Shown: positions 6,439 to 9,346 of the stretch, one piece after another
How positions within the stretch are numbered: the stretch's first letter is position 1
Layout of the letters: each line of letters starts with the position of its first letter
Source: Rhodospirillales bacterium
GTDB taxonomy: Bacteria; Pseudomonadota; Alphaproteobacteria; Acetobacterales; Acetobacteraceae
Reading direction: 5' to 3'
DNA length: 9,346 nt
Assembly: GCA_018971905.1 (NCBI GenBank)
Contig: JAGWZS010000057.1
Span: 1 to 9,346 of the forward strand
Position numbers and translations under genes: made by a program
The notes under the pieces: model-generated
What the model saw: only the letters and a program-made list of their open reading frames with translations
What the model was told of the DNA's origin: nothing
The model's database searches: none

Positions 6439-6872
6439 GAAGGCCTCTGTGGTGGCGCTGCACCCTGTACCGCGTGGGGCAGCGGCTGCCGGAATACCCA
6501 GGTTAGATAGATGAGAAAATTGGCCAAGGGAATCAGCATCCAGGTCAGTGCGATACCCCAGAGATAGCTGGCATGCCAAACCGCCGTCGCCAGCGCCATG
6601 CTGCCCGACGCGACACCGAACCCGGCTGCATTGGTCAGCACAAAGCGCACGCCGATACAGGGCAGGTGTGCACGGGCACGTAAAGTGCCGGGATAGGTGA
6701 TGATGCCGTGCATGACCAAGCCAATGGGCTGCACTAGCACGAAACCCAGCATGGCTGCCACGACCGCACTGAACGAGGCATCCACCAACGCCACGACGAA
6801 TAGCGTATAACAGAGCGACGTCCCAAACCCCGCCAGGACATAGCGCAGCACGCGCTCACCAAGCCCCATCAT
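6435..6872 (-). CDS. GtrA-like membrane protein (putative polyprenol-linked sugar flippase)
   Basis: The 145-residue protein is hydrophobic with four predicted membrane helices, at about residues 10-30, 35-55, 75-97 and 103-124, the layout of the GtrA family. The opening RVLRYVLAGFGTSLCYTLFV and the late segment LTWMLIPLANFLIYLTWVFR match the family pattern, in which the last helix carries N-F near a final basic residue. GtrA proteins are thought to flip undecaprenyl-phosphate sugars across the inner membrane and usually pair with a GtrB transferase. Such a partner sits two genes upstream here but is truncated. The start ATG at 6872 overlaps the asnB stop as ATGA. GAGGGG upstream is a fair Shine-Dalgarno. 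A second ATG directly after it (6869) is an equally possible start. Confidence 0.82.
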   Translation of the reverse strand: MMGLGERVLRYVLAGFGTSLCYTLFVVALVDASFSAVVAAMLGFVLVQPIGLVMHGIITYPGTLRARAHLPCIGVRFVLTNAAGFGVASGSMALATAVWHASYLWGIALTWMLIPLANFLIYLTWVFRQPLPHAVQGAAPPQRPS

Positions 6873-8728
6873 GTGCCGCCCCTCAGCTTCGCCGCCAGAG
6901 TAAGATGCGCCCACAAAAACAGTCGTTCATCCTCGGTTCCGGCGGCAAAATTCCGCCAGCGCGCGCGCGCATAATCGGCGCGAAACCCAGGTGCAGGCAC
7001 TGCCTGCCTTCGCGGCGCCAACTCGCTCAACCAAGTCGTCAGCGGAATACCAAAGCCCTTTTTCTTCCGCGTCAACACGAAATCGGGCACCATGCCGCGT
7101 AGCGCCTCTTTAAGTAGGAATTTGCGCTGCCCACCGCGCAGCTTATAGCCATGCGGCAGGCGCTGGCAGAAGGCGACGAGGTCGCGGTCTAGAAACGGCG
7201 CGCGGCTCTCGAGCGAAGCGAACATCGAGGCACGGTCGGCCTTGGCTAGGATCATCTCGGGCAGGTAAAAATTCGTGTAGAATTCAAGCGTGCGGTCAAC
7301 CAAAGAGAGGCTCTGGCTGCCATTCCACGCGGTTTCCGCTTCAGCAAACAGTTCTTCCGGTGCGAGAGGTTGTTCGAAGCAAGCAGCGAATTCCTCAGGC
7401 GCGAGCGGACCGAGCCAGACCGGGTTCCAGCGCGAAGGCGGATGCGACAGCCCGCGCAATGTGCGCCGGACGCGGAAATCAAAGCTCATATTGCCCTGTC
7501 CCCTGGGCAGAGCATGGGCGCCGCGCATCAGCAGCCTGTGTACGGCGGGCGGCACAACGCGCTGATAAAGCCCGGCCGGATGCAGCGCCACCAACGGGTC
7601 ATAACCCGCGAACAGCTCATCGCCGCCATCGCCGGAAAGTGCCACCGTGACATGCTCGCGCGCGAACCGGGCAAGCAAGTGGGTGGGCAGCAGCGAGGGG
7701 TCGGCAAACGGCTCGCCGAGCTTCGCCAACAGCGCGGGCAATTCCGCGCGCGCGGCAGTCAGATCAACGATGCGCTCATGGTGACGGCTACCCAGGGCGG
7801 CCGCAGCCTCACGCGCAAAGCTGGATTCATCGTAGGAAGGCTCGCGGAACCCGATGGTGAAACTATCGATCCCCGCAAGACCACGCGCCTCGGTGGCGAG
7901 TGCCAACATGGCGGTGGAATCAAGCCCCCCCGAAAGGAACACTCCCAGCGGTACATCAGCTTCCAGCCGTCGGCACACGGCTTGGCGCAACAAGTGGCGC
8001 AATTCCTCGGCCAGGGCCGGGATGCGCGCAGCGGGGGCATCCTGGTCCGCCGTGATGGTAAAGCGCCAATAACGCGTGACGCTCACTTTTCCGCTGGCAG
8101 CTTCATAGCTTAGCATCCCGCCAGGTGGCAGCTTGTGCACGTGCGCGAAGATCGTGCCAGGTGTCGGCACATAACCATAGGCGAAATATTTCTGCGCGCC
8201 GGCCCGGTCTAGCCGCAAGTCGGCGAGCCTATGTGCGGCAAGCGCCCCAACTTCGGAGCCAAACAGAAAGGCGCCAGGAGGCGTAGCGTAATAGAATGGT
8301 TTTTCGCCAAACCTGTCACGCGCGCAGAACAGGCGCTGGCCGCGCTCGTCCCAAATCGCGAAGGCGAACATACCGTCAAGCCGGGCGGGCAGATCCTCGC
8401 CCCAAGCGGCGAAGCCCTGCAGCAGCACTTCGGTGTCCGAATGGTCGCTGCAAAACCGGTGGCCTTTCGCCTCAAATTCGGCGCGTAATTCATGGTGGTT
8501 GTAAATCTCGCCATTGAAAACGACAGTAAGCCCGCGCTCGGGCGCGCGCATGGGCTGCCGCCCGCCTTCAGGGTCGAGGATCGTGAGGCGCCGGAAGCCT
8601 AGATTCACGCGGCTTGCCGGCTCTACCCAGTAGCTTTCATCATCCGGACCGCGATGCACGATCGCGCCGGTCATTGCCTTTAAATCAGCTTCGTCACCCG
8701 CGCCGATGAAGCCCGCAAAACCGCACAT
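6869..8728 (-). CDS. asnB: Asparagine synthase-like glutamine amidotransferase (619 aa)
   Basis: The enzyme releases ammonia from glutamine in its N-terminal Ntn domain and channels it to an ATP-activated carboxylate in the C-terminal synthetase domain. Cys2 is exposed after Met removal and is the nucleophile. HRGPDD (25-30), FNGEIYNH (71-78), SDTE (97-100) and ARDRFGEKPFYY (136-147) complete the glutaminase site. The synthetase domain has the PP-loop SGGLDST (266-272), SGDGGDELFAGY (365-376), AKADRASM and RKKKGFGIP. Both active sites look intact and the length is normal for the bacterial AsnB family. The ATG directly abuts the TAA of the upstream gene. In polysaccharide clusters such paralogues often amidate uronic acids or other glycan carboxylates rather than serving only asparagine supply, so the true substrate is open. 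The symbol denotes the family, not a proven function. Confidence 0.93.
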   Translation of the reverse strand: MCGFAGFIGAGDEADLKAMTGAIVHRGPDDESYWVEPASRVNLGFRRLTILDPEGGRQPMRAPERGLTVVFNGEIYNHHELRAEFEAKGHRFCSDHSDTEVLLQGFAAWGEDLPARLDGMFAFAIWDERGQRLFCARDRFGEKPFYYATPPGAFLFGSEVGALAAHRLADLRLDRAGAQKYFAYGYVPTPGTIFAHVHKLPPGGMLSYEAASGKVSVTRYWRFTITADQDAPAARIPALAEELRHLLRQAVCRRLEADVPLGVFLSGGLDSTAMLALATEARGLAGIDSFTIGFREPSYDESSFAREAAAALGSRHHERIVDLTAARAELPALLAKLGEPFADPSLLPTHLLARFAREHVTVALSGDGGDELFAGYDPLVALHPAGLYQRVVPPAVHRLLMRGAHALPRGQGNMSFDFRVRRTLRGLSHPPSRWNPVWLGPLAPEEFAACFEQPLAPEELFAEAETAWNGSQSLSLVDRTLEFYTNFYLPEMILAKADRASMFASLESRAPFLDRDLVAFCQRLPHGYKLRGGQRKFLLKEALRGMVPDFVLTRKKKGFGIPLTTWLSELAPRRQAVPAPGFRADYARARWRNFAAGTEDERLFLWAHLTLAAKLRGGT

Positions 8729-9208
8729 TTAGCCGCCATCGGCACCGTGCTCAGGCGGTAAATTAACCGTGTTGTTGACGAAATAGATCGGCTTGGCCAG
8801 CGCCTCGAAATAGGTGCGAACCATGATCTCTGCAAGCAACCCGATCAATATGCTCATCACCCCCATCATGAACGACATCGCGACCAGCAGCGGCATGGGC
8901 GTGAGGATCATGGACAAATTGGCAAAGAGTTTCAGATAAAACACATAGAGCAATGAAACCAACGAAACACCGAGCCACAACAGTCCGAATCCACCAAACA
9001 GATATATGGGTTTGCCAATCCAGCGGTCGAGAAAACTGACAACAAGCAGATCTAACGTTACTTTGACGATGCGAATCATACCGTAATTCGACTTGCCAAA
9101 TCGGCGCGGATGGTGCGTCACCTCTAACTCGGTGATGCGCGCGCCATACCAGGAGGCATAAATCGGAATGAAACGGTGCATCTCGCCATACAGTTTCACG
9201 AGGCCGAT
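8729..9208 (-). pseudogene. GtrB-like polyprenol-phosphate glycosyltransferase, 5'-truncated by an IS
   Basis: Only the C-terminal part of a GT2 (DPM/GtrB-type) transferase remains. LVKLYGEMHRFIPIYASWYG and HHPRRFGKSNYG are the last conserved blocks of the catalytic domain in this family. Two membrane helices follow, at roughly 8934-9010 and 8826-8898, as in GtrB proteins that load a sugar onto undecaprenyl phosphate. The donor-binding Rossmann half, the DxD metal site and the Q-like catalytic region, some 180-200 residues, are absent. The frame continues as far as a TTG at 9235, but the codons from about 9209 outward appear to belong to the IS terminus, not to the transferase. The gene cannot encode an active transferase. 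It ends in TAA abutting the asnB ATG, so it was the cluster's upstream gene. Whether the fragment is translated is unknown. Confidence 0.72.
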
Positions 9209-9346
9209 TGTCCATCGTCGAATGATTTGAGACAATTGGCAGCGTGCTTTAACGGAGGTTTTGGCTCACCTATTGGGTTAAAATTTTAAGCGGCTATTTG
9301 GTTATGGCGCAAGCGTCTTTGCTGGATGGTTTGACGCTTGATTTGT
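9209..9346. mobile_element. Right end of an IS3-family-like insertion sequence (continues beyond window)
   Basis: The transferase homology stops at about 9208. The next bases, TGTCCATCGTCGAATGATTT (9209-9228), begin with TG, as IS3-type terminal inverted repeats do, and are followed by GAGACAATTG. Inside lies a short non-coding stretch with a perfect 12-base palindrome TTAAAATTTTAA (9278-9289). Then comes the end of a transposase-like reading frame. The segment is more AT-rich than the operon. The other end, and so the repeat partner and target duplication, lie outside the window. The exact edge is inferred from where the glycosyltransferase pattern ends. Confidence 0.55.
9286..9346 (-). CDS. 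IS3-family-like transposase (OrfB, integrase core), last 19 codons
   Basis: On the minus strand the window edge opens into a frame reading QIKRQTIQQRRLRHNQIAA and then TAA (9288-9286). This resembles the basic ending of IS3-family OrfB proteins (RIKRQT followed by an Arg-rich helix), as I remember them. None of the DDE catalytic region is in the window. The opposite strand shows an ATG at 9304 with an open frame to the edge, most likely an antisense shadow. With so few residues the family call is moderate at best. Confidence 0.5.
   Translation of the reverse strand, partial: QIKRQTIQQRRLRHNQIAA

Noticed and set aside
6439..6579. N-terminal extension of the second methyltransferase to 6579
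   Set aside because: It overlaps the end of the GtrA-like gene by 140 bases. The ATGA junction at 6438 with AGAGG upstream is the better start.
7370..8113. 247-residue open frame on the plus strand opposite the amidotransferase gene
   Set aside because: It is antisense to clear catalytic motifs of AsnB, its translation is low-complexity and it has no recognisable domain.
8763..9215. 150-residue minus-strand open frame overlapping the GtrB-like fragment
   Set aside because: It is a shifted frame of the same strand. The other frame carries the recognisable GT2 blocks and two membrane helices.
9304..9346. Plus-strand open frame starting at ATG 9304 and running off the edge
   Set aside because: It lies opposite the transposase-like tail; I take it as an antisense shadow of the IS gene.
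1..9346. CRISPR array, tRNA or rRNA gene
   Set aside because: I looked for spaced direct repeats and cloverleaf-like ends, notably near the integrase relic, and saw none; a tRNA-scanning program was not available.

Overview
The window looks like a piece of a moderately GC-rich alphaproteobacterial chromosome. The ribosomal proteins L13 and S9 are of the alphaproteobacterial type: L13 is 154 residues and S9 has a roughly 40-residue N-terminal extension. The purine gene, codon bias and surface-glycan content would suit an Acetobacteraceae-like bacterium, but that family assignment is inference from general resemblance, not from a search.

Layout. At the left edge is the 3' end of a GT4 glycosyltransferase (+). 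It converges on a small gene for a predicted lipoprotein (-, 331-672). The 281-base divergent gap that follows holds an AT-rich promoter-like stretch and then a ZTP (pfl) riboswitch aptamer (about 856-923), just upstream of purH (954-2510). A small membrane protein with a coiled coil and a proline-rich tail follows purH at 18 bases. A clear sigma70-type promoter then drives rplM-rpsI (3067-4027).

Downstream of rpsI the character changes. There is a relic of a tyrosine recombinase gene (4183-4646) that keeps its start and its catalytic C-terminus but has lost the middle and changed frame. A cluster of three stem-loops (4676-4749) follows and looks like terminators for two converging transcripts. 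Beyond it is a tightly packed minus-strand glycan operon, read from right to left: a GtrB-like polyprenol-phosphate glycosyltransferase missing its catalytic domain, an AsnB-type amidotransferase, a GtrA-like flippase and two SAM methyltransferases. Every junction in this operon is an abutment or a 1-4 base overlap, so the genes are translationally coupled.

The right end (about 9209-9346) appears to be the terminus of an IS3-family-like insertion sequence. It interrupts the GtrB-like gene and separates the surviving operon from whatever lay upstream.

How the parts fit. The left half is core metabolism and translation: purH senses the purine intermediate ZMP/ZTP through its leader, and rplM-rpsI form the usual ribosomal pair. 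The right half is an accessory surface-polysaccharide module, probably carried in by, or beside, an integrase-bearing element and since damaged by an IS. I saw no CRISPR array, tRNA or rRNA. I did not find a convincing wholly new system. The most informative items are the riboswitch, the decayed integrase at the core/accessory boundary and the IS-decapitated glycan operon.
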